Source: JBARKJ01 sp963698885 | GTDB taxonomy: Bacteria; Nitrospirota; JACRHJ01 | Direction: 5' to 3' | DNA length: 64,000 nucleotides | Assembly: GCA_963698885.1 (NCBI GenBank) | Contig: CAVOSJ010000003.1 | Location: 558,001 to 622,000, forward strand | In this document: positions 36,993-46,286 of the stretch, piece by piece | Layout: every line of letters starts with the position of its first letter | Numbering within the stretch: position 1 is the stretch's first letter | Translations under genes and position numbers: made by a program | The notes under the pieces: model-generated | What the model was told of the DNA's origin: nothing | What the model saw: the letters and a program-made list of their open reading frames with translations, nothing else | Databases searched by the model: none

Positions 36993-37727
36993 TTACCTGT
37001 CCTTTTTGGAGTTTCCTGCCAATGCCGCCGTACGGATTTTTTCCGCCGCCTTTTTCTTTTTACGGCCCACTATCTCCTCCATGTCGCCATATTCCATGGC
37101 GCCGGACGGGCAGACGCTGGCGCAGGCGGGAAGTCCGCCTTTGGAAGTTTCATCTATGCAGAGGTCGCATTTGCGGACGGTCATCTTCTTGCCGTCCCAC
37201 CGGATTACCCCGGTCGGGCAGACCATCGCGCACTCTCTGCAACCGTTGCATTTTTTATAATCGATAAAGACGACATTGCCCTTTTTTGTTATCGCGCCGC
37301 TCTGGCAGACTTCCTTGCAATATGGCTTCTCGCAGTGGCGGCAGGTCATCGGCATCGCCGGCTCCCGGAGTCCGTACGCGTAAGCCCAGCTCTGAAGCAC
37401 GCAGCTGCCGCATTTCACGCAGTCGGAGCATTCCTCCTCGCCCGGGTGCGACGCCAGCATCAGCTCGACTATGAGCTTCCTTGCCTCGTGCACCTTCTGC
37501 GAGGCCGTATGCACCACCCAGCCGCTCCTCGCGGGCGTGTGGCAGGCGGCGGCAAGCCTGTGGCTGCCTTCCACCTCCACGACGCACATCCTGCACGCGC
37601 CGGATGGTTTCAGCCTTTCGTCCCAGCAGAGCGTCGGGATGTAAATCCCGGCCTTCTTCGCCACCTGGAGGATGGTCTCACCGGAATTAAAGGCAACCGG
37701 CTTTCCGTCTATTATCAGTTCGTGCAT
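36993..37727 (-). CDS. Formate dehydrogenase iron-sulfur subunit ([2Fe-2S] + 4Fe-4S)
   Basis: 244 residues. N-terminal NuoG-like [2Fe-2S] domain (IPTLCWDERLKPSGACRMC), a His/Cys segment (SDCVKCGSCVLQ), then HycB-like 4Fe-4S clusters (CRHCEKPYCKEVC, CNGCRECAMVCPTG, CDLCIDET, CASVCPSG). In many NAD-linked formate dehydrogenases the 2Fe-2S part is fused to the alpha subunit; here it is a separate chain. It starts 16 bases after the NuoF-like gene. Confidence 0.88.
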   Translation of the reverse strand: MHELIIDGKPVAFNSGETILQVAKKAGIYIPTLCWDERLKPSGACRMCVVEVEGSHRLAAACHTPARSGWVVHTASQKVHEARKLIVELMLASHPGEEECSDCVKCGSCVLQSWAYAYGLREPAMPMTCRHCEKPYCKEVCQSGAITKKGNVVFIDYKKCNGCRECAMVCPTGVIRWDGKKMTVRKCDLCIDETSKGGLPACASVCPSGAMEYGDMEEIVGRKKKKAAEKIRTAALAGNSKKDR

Positions 37728-37743
37728 CGCCTCTCCTTAAGGC

Positions 37744-39024
37744 TTAAACCGCCAGGGCCTTGCATGACTTCTCCGGGCAGGCCTTTTCCTTTATATGCAT
37801 CATATATTCATGCCTGAAATATTTCAGGGTGGACAGGATGAAGTTCGCGCAGCTCTCGCCCAGGCCGCAGAGCGCCGTCCCCTGGACCGTCTCGCCCAGT
37901 TCGCGCATAAGCTCCAGGTCGGACTCTTTGCCCTTCCCGTCCGTTATCTTTATTAAAAGCTCGTGCATCCTTTTGGTGCCTTCCCTGCACGGGGCGCACT
38001 TGCCGCAGGACTCGTGAGAGAAGAACTTAGCGGCCCGTCTCGCCGCATGGACCATGCAGACGTCCTCATCCATGACAGTGACCGAGCCGGAGCCTATGGA
38101 AGTCCCGACCGCCCGGAGCGAGTCCACGTCCATCCTGACGTCCAGATGCTCTTTTGTCAGCGCGGAGGTAGCGAGACCGCCGGGTATTACGGCCTTCAGC
38201 TCTTTGCCGCCCCTGATACCCCCGCCGTGTTTATAAATCAGTTCGCGCAAGGTAATCCCGGTCGGCAGCTCGTAGAGGCCGGGCCGTTCCACATTCCCGC
38301 TCAGGCTGAATATTTTTGGTCCCGGAGATTTCGGAGAGCCTATGGCGGCAAACCATTCCGCGCCCCGCTCTATTATATGCGGGACGTTCACCAGGGTCTC
38401 TACGTTATTCACCACGGTCGGCATGGAGAAGGCGCCTTCGACGGCCATGTACGGCGGCCTGGTGCGGTAATGTCCGCGCCTGCCTTCCAAAGACTCGATG
38501 AGCGCCGAAGCCTCTCCGCATACGTAGGAGCCCGCGCCCCTGTAAACCTTCAACTCAAAATTATTTACCGTGCCGAGAATATTTTTCCCAAGGTAGCCCC
38601 TCTTTTCGGCCTGCTTTATGGCGGCGTTCAACACCTCCGCGCCTTCCGGATATTCGCCCCGGATATAGATGTAGCCGAGTTCCGCGCCAAAGGCGTAGGC
38701 CGCGATCAACATGCCCTCGATCAGCATGTGCGGGTCCTTCTCGAGGAAGGGCCGGTCCTTGAACGTGCAGGGTTCGCCCTCGTCCGCGTTGGCGATCAAG
38801 TACTTCGGCTTCTTGTCTATGTCAAGGCTTACTTCCCATTTCTTTCCGGCCGGATACCACGCGCCGCCCCTGCCTTTAAGGCCGGACTTGATTACTTCGT
38901 CCGTGACCTCGCGGGGCGTCATAGAGTATGCCTTCTTCAGCGCAGTGTATCCGCCGGACGCGAGATAAACGTCTATGTCCTGGCTGTTTGGAGTGTCTAT
39001 GTTTTTAAGAAGCACCTTGCTCAT
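37744..39024 (-). CDS. fdhB: NuoF-like flavin/NADH-binding subunit
   Basis: 426 residues. NADH and FMN sites: SGLKGRGGAWYPAGKKW, NADEGEPCTFKDRPFLEKDP and YIYIRGEYPEGAEVL. The N3 cluster motif ESCGKCAPCREGTKRM is present. This subunit passes electrons between NAD(H) and the Fe-S chain. Homologous chains occur in NADH dehydrogenase and bifurcating hydrogenases. Its start overlaps the stop of the NuoE-like gene. Confidence 0.92.
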   Translation of the reverse strand: MSKVLLKNIDTPNSQDIDVYLASGGYTALKKAYSMTPREVTDEVIKSGLKGRGGAWYPAGKKWEVSLDIDKKPKYLIANADEGEPCTFKDRPFLEKDPHMLIEGMLIAAYAFGAELGYIYIRGEYPEGAEVLNAAIKQAEKRGYLGKNILGTVNNFELKVYRGAGSYVCGEASALIESLEGRRGHYRTRPPYMAVEGAFSMPTVVNNVETLVNVPHIIERGAEWFAAIGSPKSPGPKIFSLSGNVERPGLYELPTGITLRELIYKHGGGIRGGKELKAVIPGGLATSALTKEHLDVRMDVDSLRAVGTSIGSGSVTVMDEDVCMVHAARRAAKFFSHESCGKCAPCREGTKRMHELLIKITDGKGKESDLELMRELGETVQGTALCGLGESCANFILSTLKYFRHEYMMHIKEKACPEKSCKALAV

Positions 39025-39560
39025 TTATACCTCGCCAGTATCTTGTCTATCTTCTGGGGAGTCAGGTCGTAGTGAAAGTCGTCGTTTATCATCATCGCGG
39101 GCGCCCGCCCGCAGGAGCCTATGCACTCGGACTCGATAACCGTGTATCTGCCGTCCGCGGTGGTGTTACCCTTTGTTATCTTCAGCTTGCTTCGCAGGAA
39201 GCCCAGGAGCGTCTCGGCCCCGTTCACGTTGCAGGCCATATTCGTGCAAAGCCTGATGACGTTTCTCCCCTGCGGGGCGAGCGAGAACTGGTCATAAAAA
39301 GTGGCTACTCCATAAAGATGGGCGGGGGTGGTTTTAAGCCGCTTCGCCAGCTCTGTCACCGCCTCCTGCGGGATAAACCCATATACTTCCTGAGTGCGCC
39401 TCAGGACCGGCAGGAATATGTCCCTGGCATTGGTGTCTATCCCCTCCAGCACCTTCTCTATCAGAGACAGGTCCACCTTCGGCTTCACCTTTTTCCGCGG
39501 TTTTGAAGGCTTTTCCGGGGCTTTTTTATTGATCTTTTTGATTTCCATTACGCTTCTCAT
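39021..39560 (-). CDS. NuoE-like [2Fe-2S] subunit
   Basis: 179 residues, with a Lys/Pro-rich N-terminal extension of about 30 residues. The [2Fe-2S] ligands are in CTNMAC and CIGSCGRAP, with the usual TPAHLYGVATFYDQF upstream. First gene of the formate dehydrogenase operon. The first ATG (39560) has GGAG upstream; a second ATG four codons later is possible. Confidence 0.9.
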   Translation of the reverse strand: MRSVMEIKKINKKAPEKPSKPRKKVKPKVDLSLIEKVLEGIDTNARDIFLPVLRRTQEVYGFIPQEAVTELAKRLKTTPAHLYGVATFYDQFSLAPQGRNVIRLCTNMACNVNGAETLLGFLRSKLKITKGNTTADGRYTVIESECIGSCGRAPAMMINDDFHYDLTPQKIDKILARYK

Positions 39561-39608
39561 GGCTCTCCGCGTATTAGAATTACAAGTTCTGTAATCCTAC
39601 CATAAAGT

Positions 39609-39631
39609 GATAATAATTATCAATAATTATC
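39609..39631 (-). promoter_or_regulatory. Fur-like operator upstream of the formate dehydrogenase operon
   Basis: GATAATAATTATC is a perfect 13-base palindrome (39609-39621) and is followed at once by AATAATTATC, giving three hexamer-like half sites as in Fur boxes. Read on the minus strand it overlaps the -35 element TTGATA of a candidate promoter (-10 TAGGAT near 39594). Iron control of an Fe-S-rich enzyme would make sense. Confidence 0.5.
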
Positions 39632-39794
39632 TTGCCCGGAGGAAGGATATCATGACGGGCGAGGCGCAAAACGCTTTTTGGATTATATTAATGAAGATGC
39701 CAAAAGTCCAGCTAAATAATCATGCCGGCATTTAAAAATATGGCTTGACAGGAAGTCATGCCTTTCTGTATATTTACCTGCACGCCAAAAACCC

Positions 39795-39872
39795 GTCCCC
39801 CTCGTCTAGCCTGGCCCAGGACACCGCCCTTTCACGGCGGCGACGGGGGTTCAAATCCCCCGGGGGACGCCA
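39795..39872 (+). tRNA. tRNA-Glu (anticodon TTC)
   Basis: Acceptor stem GTCCCCC/GGGGGAC, anticodon loop CTTTCAC in a CCGCC/GGCGG stem giving TTC, T arm with GGTTCAAATCC, encoded CCA at 39870-39872. It stands alone between the divergent formate dehydrogenase operon and the membrane protein gene. Confidence 0.97.
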
Positions 39873-39995
39873 AATTTATCATTATTAACGTGATTGCTAA
39901 GATTAGCTAACCTGCCCGCGCACAGACACACTTAAAACCCACGGTAATTTAATCCGGAGTAAAAACGAGCCTTAGGGAAAGTCAGGAAAAACATT

Positions 39996-41651
39996 ATGAG
40001 AGAAACACATAAAAAACCCGTCTGGGGAGAATTGCTAATCCCCTTGTTTATAATAATAGCCGTCTCCCTGGCTGTTTATTCAAATACGTTTGGAAACGGG
40101 TTTGCTTACGACGACAATTATCAGGTGTTAGGTAACCCGTGGATCAAGAATGTACGGTTTATCCCCGAAATATTTTCGAACAATGTGTGGGGGTTCAGAG
40201 GGGAAACCACCAACTACTACCGGCCAATGATGTACGTTATATACATGCTGACTCACTACCTCTTCGGCATCGTGCCGTGGGGCTTTCACCTTGTGAGTGT
40301 GCTTCTTCATGCCGGGTCTTCCGTCCTCGTTTTCCTGATCGCCAGGATTCTGTTCAGGGAATATAAATCCCCTTCAAAATATCTCTCGATTCCTCTGATG
40401 GCGGCAGTCCTTTTCGCCGTGAACCCCATACACACGGAAGCGGTCGATTGGGTTTCGTGCGTCCCGGAACTCTCGTACACGCTTTTCTGCCTGCTGTCGT
40501 TCTACCTGTATCTCCGGTCCGACAACAGGTTCACTACAGGCTACTACCTCTCCGTAGTTGCCTTCTTCATGGGCACGCTGTGCAAGGAGCCCGCGATAAC
40601 CCTCCCGGGTCTGTTAATTGCCTACGACCTGCTGCTAAACAAAAAGAAGCCAGAATTACAGTTTATTCTGAAGAGATACGCCCTGTTTGCGCTGGCCGCA
40701 TCCGCCTACCTTTGCATCAGGTTTTATGCGCTCGGCGGGGGCATGAACTCGATGCAACATGGCGAGTATGGCCATTATGGAAACATTTTTATAATCTTTG
40801 TGACATACTTTAAAAAACTAATCCTGCCAGTCAACCTAAAGTTATTTTATTCGTTCAAGCCCGTCCAGTCCTTGCTTGAGGCAAGCGCTTTGACGTACGT
40901 CCTCCTTACAGCGCTGGTTGGCGTCTTTTTTTATCTCGCATATAAAAAAGACAAGCTGGTATTTTTCTGTCTTTTAATCATCGTCGTCCCGCTTCTTCCG
41001 TGCCTTTATACACCCGCGATCAGCGGGTCAAGCGTTCAGGCAGAGCGATACCTCTATCTCCCGTCCGCCGGGTTCTGCATGCTGGTCTCTTTAATGGTCT
41101 CCCGGCTTGCGGGTTCACGGTGGCGGATTGCCGCCGCACCTGTGTTCCTCGCGCTGGTTGTCCTGTACTCTGCCGGGACCGTACTCAGGAATGCGGACTG
41201 GAAGGATGACTACAGCCTGTGGACTGCCGAGTTGAAGAATTCGCCCGGGTCCGACGTGGCACAAAACAACCTTTGCTCGGCTGCGGGTACCCATATCGAC
41301 TTAGGACTAGAGTATGAAAAACGCGGTCACGACGACCTTGCCATCGAGGAATACATCACGGCGACGAACTGCAATCCACCCGCCGATGATGCATGTCTTG
41401 CATATACGAACCTCGGCAACGTATACCGCAGGATGGGCATGGTGGACAAGGCCATCGAGGCTTACGAGAAGTCGCTGAGACTTAACCCCAACAATAGGAA
41501 TGTGCACAATGATATCGGCGTAGAATATGTTCAGAAAGGGGACATTGAAAAGGGCTTAGAGCACTTCCGGACCGCTGTCCGTCTGGACCCAACCGACCCA
41601 ACTTCTCAGGAAAATCTGGACAATACCCGCAGACGATACAAAAAACAATAG
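39996..41651 (+). CDS. GT-C-type multi-pass membrane protein with C-terminal TPR repeats
   Basis: 551 residues. About ten transmembrane helices in the first 410, with the luminal/periplasmic signature YDDNYQVLGNPWI that marks GT-C glycosyltransferase-like proteins of the TMTC kind. The last 130 residues hold three TPR units (for example AYTNLGNVYRRMGMVDKAIE and VHNDIGVEYVQKGDIEKGL). Likely sugar donor: a polyprenyl-phosphate sugar. The acceptor is unknown. Single gene with no glycan cluster nearby. Confidence 0.8.
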   Translation: MRETHKKPVWGELLIPLFIIIAVSLAVYSNTFGNGFAYDDNYQVLGNPWIKNVRFIPEIFSNNVWGFRGETTNYYRPMMYVIYMLTHYLFGIVPWGFHLVSVLLHAGSSVLVFLIARILFREYKSPSKYLSIPLMAAVLFAVNPIHTEAVDWVSCVPELSYTLFCLLSFYLYLRSDNRFTTGYYLSVVAFFMGTLCKEPAITLPGLLIAYDLLLNKKKPELQFILKRYALFALAASAYLCIRFYALGGGMNSMQHGEYGHYGNIFIIFVTYFKKLILPVNLKLFYSFKPVQSLLEASALTYVLLTALVGVFFYLAYKKDKLVFFCLLIIVVPLLPCLYTPAISGSSVQAERYLYLPSAGFCMLVSLMVSRLAGSRWRIAAAPVFLALVVLYSAGTVLRNADWKDDYSLWTAELKNSPGSDVAQNNLCSAAGTHIDLGLEYEKRGHDDLAIEEYITATNCNPPADDACLAYTNLGNVYRRMGMVDKAIEAYEKSLRLNPNNRNVHNDIGVEYVQKGDIEKGLEHFRTAVRLDPTDPTSQENLDNTRRRYKKQ

Positions 41652-41790
41652 ACCATAATCCGCCTGTTATTGATGCAACAGTGCCCCTTTTTGTGCCCCC
41701 CTGCCCCAAGCCTCTATCAAGTGAAAAAAAATTTGGACATCTTATGCCCTAAAGCTTATAATGTTTCAAATTGAAAAAACTGAGACCCTC

Positions 41791-43370
41791 ATGTCCCTGA
41801 AAAAGAAGATAACATATGGATTTCTCATCAGCGCGTCCATTATCGCCCTTCTGGTTATTTTCGAATACGTTAATTTTATCCAGATGCGAAACGAGATCAC
41901 CTTTCTTGAGCTGACTGATACCCTCCGGACAAAATCTCTACAGATAAGAAGGCATGAAAAAAATTTTTTCCTGTACGGCCCGCAGAAGTCGGCTGAAGAA
42001 TCAGCTGAGGTGCACAGATATCTGAAAGAGACAGTGCAGACTTTAACTGCGGCAAGGCGAACAGACATCGGAGGGGAATTATTAAGTCTCCAATCCCTGA
42101 CCAGAGAATATAGGACCCGGTTCGAGAGGATTGAAGCTTCGTTCCATTCACTTGATGGCGATATACAGCGTCGGGGAAAACAAGGGGAATTTACGCCTCT
42201 GATACAGCTGACCTTTATGGAGCGTCCACTCGAGAGCTCAGAATACCTGACAAAAAACTTTCGGACTGTCGCCGGACGACAGGCTCGTCTTGGAACTAAA
42301 GGCGGTGAACGGTGATATTGCCGGCCTTAGGAAAACCGGTGAGGACATCCTTGATGTTACAAAGAATCTCGACAAGGCGGCGAGGGACAGGGTGGAGCAC
42401 ACTATTAAGCTCTCACAACTCGCCCTTCTGATTGTGTTTCCGCTATTTCTTCTGATAGGCCTGGGGTCGATTTTCCTGATACTGAGCAGCGTAACCATGA
42501 GGCTTGAGATGCTGACAAACGTAGTGGAGCACACCGGCAAGGGGGTATATCCGAGGGTGCCGCAGGTATCTGGGGATCCTACGCACAAAGACGAGGTAGA
42601 TGTTTTGGTAGAGAAGTTTAACACGATGGAAAAAGAGCTCGCGCAAAGGGAACGGGAGCTTGCGAAGAAAACCGAAGAACTCATGCAGACGAAGAAACTT
42701 GCCGCCATAGGCACCCTCGCCTCGGGAGTGGCGCACGAGCTTAATAACCCGCTCAACAACATTTACCTGTCAGCGCAGGTGCTCGCCCGCGAGGTCACGG
42801 AGGGATTCGCCTTCGGCAATAAAAGAAATTGTCGGAGACATCGTAGGGCAGACCGCGCGCGTGAAGCGGATAGTTGGGGACCTTCTCGAATTTGCACGGG
42901 GCAAGGAACCGCAGCTCCTGCCGACGGATATCGTAGCGCTTATACGCGAGACATACAGGCTGCTTGCCACGACCACTGCGTATAGCGCCGGAAGGATTAA
43001 TTTTGCGTTTGAAGCCCCGCCGCGATGCACTATCCTGGTGGACCCCGACCAGATGGAGCGGGTATTCATAAACCTTTTCACCAATGCGATAGACGCAATG
43101 GCGGGCAAGGGCGAGCTGGCCGTGAAAGTTGAGGAAGACGCCCAGGCCGTGCGGATAACAGTATCTGACACCGGCCCTGGAATTTCCCATGATCATATCG
43201 AAAAGATATTCGAACCTTTCTATACCACCAAGGACAAGGGCACGGGCTTAGGCCTTGCAATCGTATTCAATATTGTCAGGAAACATGGCGGAGAGATAAA
43301 GGCGCTGGGCAGGGATGGAGGCGCCGCATTCGAGATAACATTGCCTAAGAGGGTCTTAGATGCCGTATGA
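41791..43370 (+). CDS. Sensor histidine kinase of module 1; two frameshifts
   Basis: Starts at the ATG 41791 (MSLKKKITYGFLISASIIAL); an in-frame ATG at 41761 is possible. Membrane helix, extracytoplasmic helical sensor with the motif RRHEKNFFLYG, second helix, HAMP, H-box LASGVAHELNNPLNNIY and an ATPase domain (NLFTNAIDAMAG, DTGPGIS, GTGLGLAIV). Breaks near 42295 and 42815. The 3' end overlaps the regulator gene by 11 bases, so kinase and regulator form one operon. The same sensor type recurs in the kinase at 52531. Confidence 0.87.
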
Positions 43371-44692
43371 CATACTGATAGCCGAGGACGAGGAGATAAC
43401 ACAGAAGCACCTCCGCAGCACGCTTGAGAGGGAAGGCCACAGGGTTACATCCGTTATATAACGGGCTGGACGCCCTGGCTGCGTTTGAAGAGCGCGATTT
43501 CGACCTCCTTATTGCCGATATAAAGATGCCTGGGATGACAGGCCTTGACCTGTTGCCGAAGGTAAAGGAGAAGCACCCGGAGGTAGACGTTATCATCATT
43601 ACCGGCTACGGCAGCATTGACTCGGCCATCGAGGCGATGAAGCTTGGCGCGCTGGATTATGTTACAAAGCCGTTTGAGCTTGAAGAACTGGCCATGAAAG
43701 TCAGGAAAATCTTTGAACGGAAGGCGCTCGTCAAGGAGAACCTGGCTTTCCGTACTATATTAAGCGAGCAGCGGAAGATTTCCATAATCGCCAAGAGCGC
43801 CAGCATGAACGAGATCCTAAGAACCATAGAAGGCCTTAAGGAATCAGAATGCAACATTTTCCTGACGGGCGAGTCCGGCGTAGGCAAGAGCCTCCTTGCC
43901 AAGATAATCCACTATACGAGCCGGCGACAGGAAGCTCCCTTTCTCTCCCTGAACTGCGCCACCCTTACGGAGGAGCTGCTGGCGAGCGAGCTGTTTGGCC
44001 ACGAACGGGGGGCTTTTACGGGTGCGGTTAAGATGAAGCAGGGCCTGGTCGAGATTGCCGACACAGGCACGCTTTTCTTAGATGAGATATCCGAGATGGC
44101 CCCAAACCTGCAGGCTAAGCTCCTCAAAGTCATAGAAGAAGGCGAATTTTACCGGGTTGGCGGGACCAGGACGATTAAAGTTGATGTCAGGTTCATTGCC
44201 GCGACTAATCAGAACGTGAAGTCAATGATTGCGGAAGGAAGGTTCCGCGAGGACCTGTACTATCGGCTCAATGTAATGGAGATATTCATCCCGCCGCTCA
44301 GGGAAAGAAAAGAGGACATAGAACCTTTGGCCAGGTTCTTCCTTGAAAAGCTACTGCCCAAGTCTCATAAAAAAATCTCCGGGATAACCAAAGATGCGAT
44401 GAAAATCGTTAAAGAATACACTTATCCAGGGAACGTGCGAGAGCTTGAAAATATTATCGAACGAGCCATTATCCTCGAAAAAAACCGCGAGATAACGGCT
44501 GACAGTCTGCCCCAAAGCCTCAAGATGTTTCAGATTGAGACATTCGAGCCTGGCGATATAAAGACTATCGAAGCGCTGAACCGGGCTTATGTGGAGAGGG
44601 TGCTCGATTTGCTGGGAGGCAATAAAACAAAGGCCGCAGAGGTATTAGGCATATCCCGCACCAGCCTTTGGAGAATACTTAAAGAGGAATAA
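43360..44692 (+). CDS. Sigma-54-dependent response regulator of module 1; one frameshift
   Basis: Receiver (PYDILIAEDEEITQKHLRST; phospho-Asp in LLIADIKMPGMTG), AAA+ domain with Walker A GESGVGKS, the sigma-54 contact loop GAFTGA, and a C-terminal Fis-type helix-turn-helix (GGNKTKAAEVLGISRTSLWR). The N-terminal 33 residues are in another frame; restoring one base near 43455 gives HRVTSVYNGLDALAAF. A -24/-12 promoter lies 80 bases downstream of its stop and is the probable target. Confidence 0.9.
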
Positions 44693-44704
44693 AACGTTCA
44701 CCCC

Positions 44705-44721
44705 TGTTTCATTTTTGAACA
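44705..44721 (+). promoter_or_regulatory. Candidate enhancer palindrome for the module 1 promoter
   Basis: TGTTTCATTTTTGAACA contains the inverted repeat TTCA-N4-TGAA and lies about 55-70 bases upstream of the -24 element, a normal place for an NtrC-type activator site. There is only one copy, so this is suggestive only. Confidence 0.3.
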
Positions 44722-44774
44722 TAACCTCGCCAGGCAAAAACTAAATAAACCTGGAATATCAATAACTTAAATTT

Positions 44775-44790
44775 TGGCACCTTAATTGCT
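44775..44790 (+). promoter_or_regulatory. Sigma-54 (-24/-12) promoter
   Basis: TGGCAC (44775-44780), five bases, TTGCT (44786-44790): all invariant GG and GC positions are present with the exact 10-base spacing. It precedes the USP-TauE-TIGR02186-USP genes by about 50 bases and follows a sigma-54 activator gene. Confidence 0.85.
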
Positions 44791-44836
44791 ATATAATCCG
44801 GTTAGATTTTTAAAATATTTCCAACCGGAGGGTGAA

Positions 44837-45322
44837 ATGAAAAGGAACCTGTTGTTCGTTACTTATCACAACAAGCATTTCGATGATGGGTTGTCTTATG
44901 CGATTGAGCTTGCAAGGACGCTGGGCAAAGACCTTTCGATTCTTGTCGTGCGGGAGAAGAAAGGCCTGATGGCAAAATTTACAGACCTTGTGGCCTCATC
45001 CGCATTTGCCGAGGCCTGCGAGCCGGACGCCGGCATCCGTATAATGGGCGAGGGCAACCTGCCTGAGAGCTCCGAATACCAAACAAAAGCCAGGGCGCTC
45101 CGCAAGTGTGCGGTTGGCGGGTTAAAGGCCAAAATAAGCAACTCCGAAAAAGAGCTTTTACCCGCGATACGCGAGGCCGTGAAGGAGTTTAATGTCGAGA
45201 TGGTCCTTTTGGGCCCGACGGTGACAGGAAACGAAAACATTTCCGCCAAGGAACTGAACAGGCTTTTAAAATCAACGACCACCCCGGTCGTTACAATCGC
45301 AAAAACTGCAAGAATGGCATAA
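44837..45322 (+). CDS. Divergent single-domain universal stress protein (module 1)
   Basis: 161 residues from the ATG at 44837 with GGAGG upstream. The USP fold is recognisable from the first strand (RNLLFVTYHNKHFDDGLSYA) and the last (TPVVTIAKTA), but the ATP-binding signature G-x2-G-x9-G-S is absent; the region reads LLGPTVTGNEN. So it is probably a non-ATP-binding USP. First gene after the sigma-54 promoter. Confidence 0.75.
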   Translation: MKRNLLFVTYHNKHFDDGLSYAIELARTLGKDLSILVVREKKGLMAKFTDLVASSAFAEACEPDAGIRIMGEGNLPESSEYQTKARALRKCAVGGLKAKISNSEKELLPAIREAVKEFNVEMVLLGPTVTGNENISAKELNRLLKSTTTPVVTIAKTARMA

Positions 45323-45342
45323 AAGAGGAGGATTATAATATC

Positions 45343-46284
45343 ATGCACCTGTATCTGCCTGTCGCTCTCACGAGCATTAATGTAATGGTCCCGGTCGGCC
45401 TCGGGCTGGCCGTCGGACTTCTTTCCGGCCTCTTTGGCGTGGGCGGCGGATGGCTTATGACCCCGCTTCTCATAATGTTCGGAATACCTGCCACGGTCGC
45501 GGCGGCGACTGACTCAAACCAAATAGTTGCGGCCTCGACCTCGGGCACTTACGCGCACTGGAAGGTCGGCAACGTGGACTTCAAGATGGGCGCCTACCTC
45601 TTGGTGGGCGGGTTCACCGGCGGCCTTTTCGGCGTCCAGGCGGTAAAATTACTCAGGGCCACGGGCAATGCGGACTTCGTAATAAAGATGACCTATATAA
45701 TCATGCTCGGCATAATCGGCAGCTATATGTTCTATGAGAGCCTTATGAGCATGAAGAAGAGCAAGGAAGCCGCAGCCGGCCGGGCGTCAGCCGGCGAAAA
45801 AAAGCCGGCCGGCGAGTCTGGGATGGTCAGGTTCTTGGCCAGCCTTCCGCTCCAGACCCGGTTCGAGAAGTCGGGCGTAACGCATTCCGTAATAGTCCCG
45901 ATACTGTTCGGCTGGCTGGTCGGCGTGCTCGCCGCCATTATGGGCGTGGGCGGCGGATTTCTGATGGTCCCGGTAATGGTCTACATCTTAAGGATGCCCA
46001 TGCATGTCGTTGTCGGCACAAGCCTGTTCCAGATACTGTTCACGTGTATCGAGGTCACGTTCTTGCAGGCCTACACAAACCACACCGTGGACTTTGTCCT
46101 CGCCGTCCTGCTTCTTGTGGGTTCGACGCTCGGCGCGCAGGTAGGGACTTACTTCGGCAGAAAGCTGAAGGCGGACCAGCTTAAGATTCTCCTGGCGGTA
46201 ATAGCGCTGATAGTGACGGTGAAGATAATATTTGAAATAACGCTTACGCCGTCGTTACTTCTTGGTATGGGAGGAGGCCATTAA
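45343..46284 (+). CDS. TauE/SafE-family anion exporter (module 1)
   Basis: 313 residues, about eight helices in two homologous halves, each opening with a glycine-rich signature (GLLSGLFGVGGGWLMTPLL and GVLAAIMGVGGGFLMVPVM). Family members export sulfite, sulfoacetate or other small anions, or form orphan transporters. The Lys/Ala-rich loop in the middle is cytoplasmic. Substrate cannot be told from sequence; sulfur oxyanions fit the neighbouring TIGR02186 gene. Confidence 0.9.
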   Translation: MHLYLPVALTSINVMVPVGLGLAVGLLSGLFGVGGGWLMTPLLIMFGIPATVAAATDSNQIVAASTSGTYAHWKVGNVDFKMGAYLLVGGFTGGLFGVQAVKLLRATGNADFVIKMTYIIMLGIIGSYMFYESLMSMKKSKEAAAGRASAGEKKPAGESGMVRFLASLPLQTRFEKSGVTHSVIVPILFGWLVGVLAAIMGVGGGFLMVPVMVYILRMPMHVVVGTSLFQILFTCIEVTFLQAYTNHTVDFVLAVLLLVGSTLGAQVGTYFGRKLKADQLKILLAVIALIVTVKIIFEITLTPSLLLGMGGGH

Positions 46285-46286
46285 TA

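Noticed and set aside
36822..39072. Two long plus-strand frames (331 and 369 codons) opposite the formate dehydrogenase genes
   Set aside because: They mirror well-identified NuoF-like and ferredoxin genes and show no family motif of their own.
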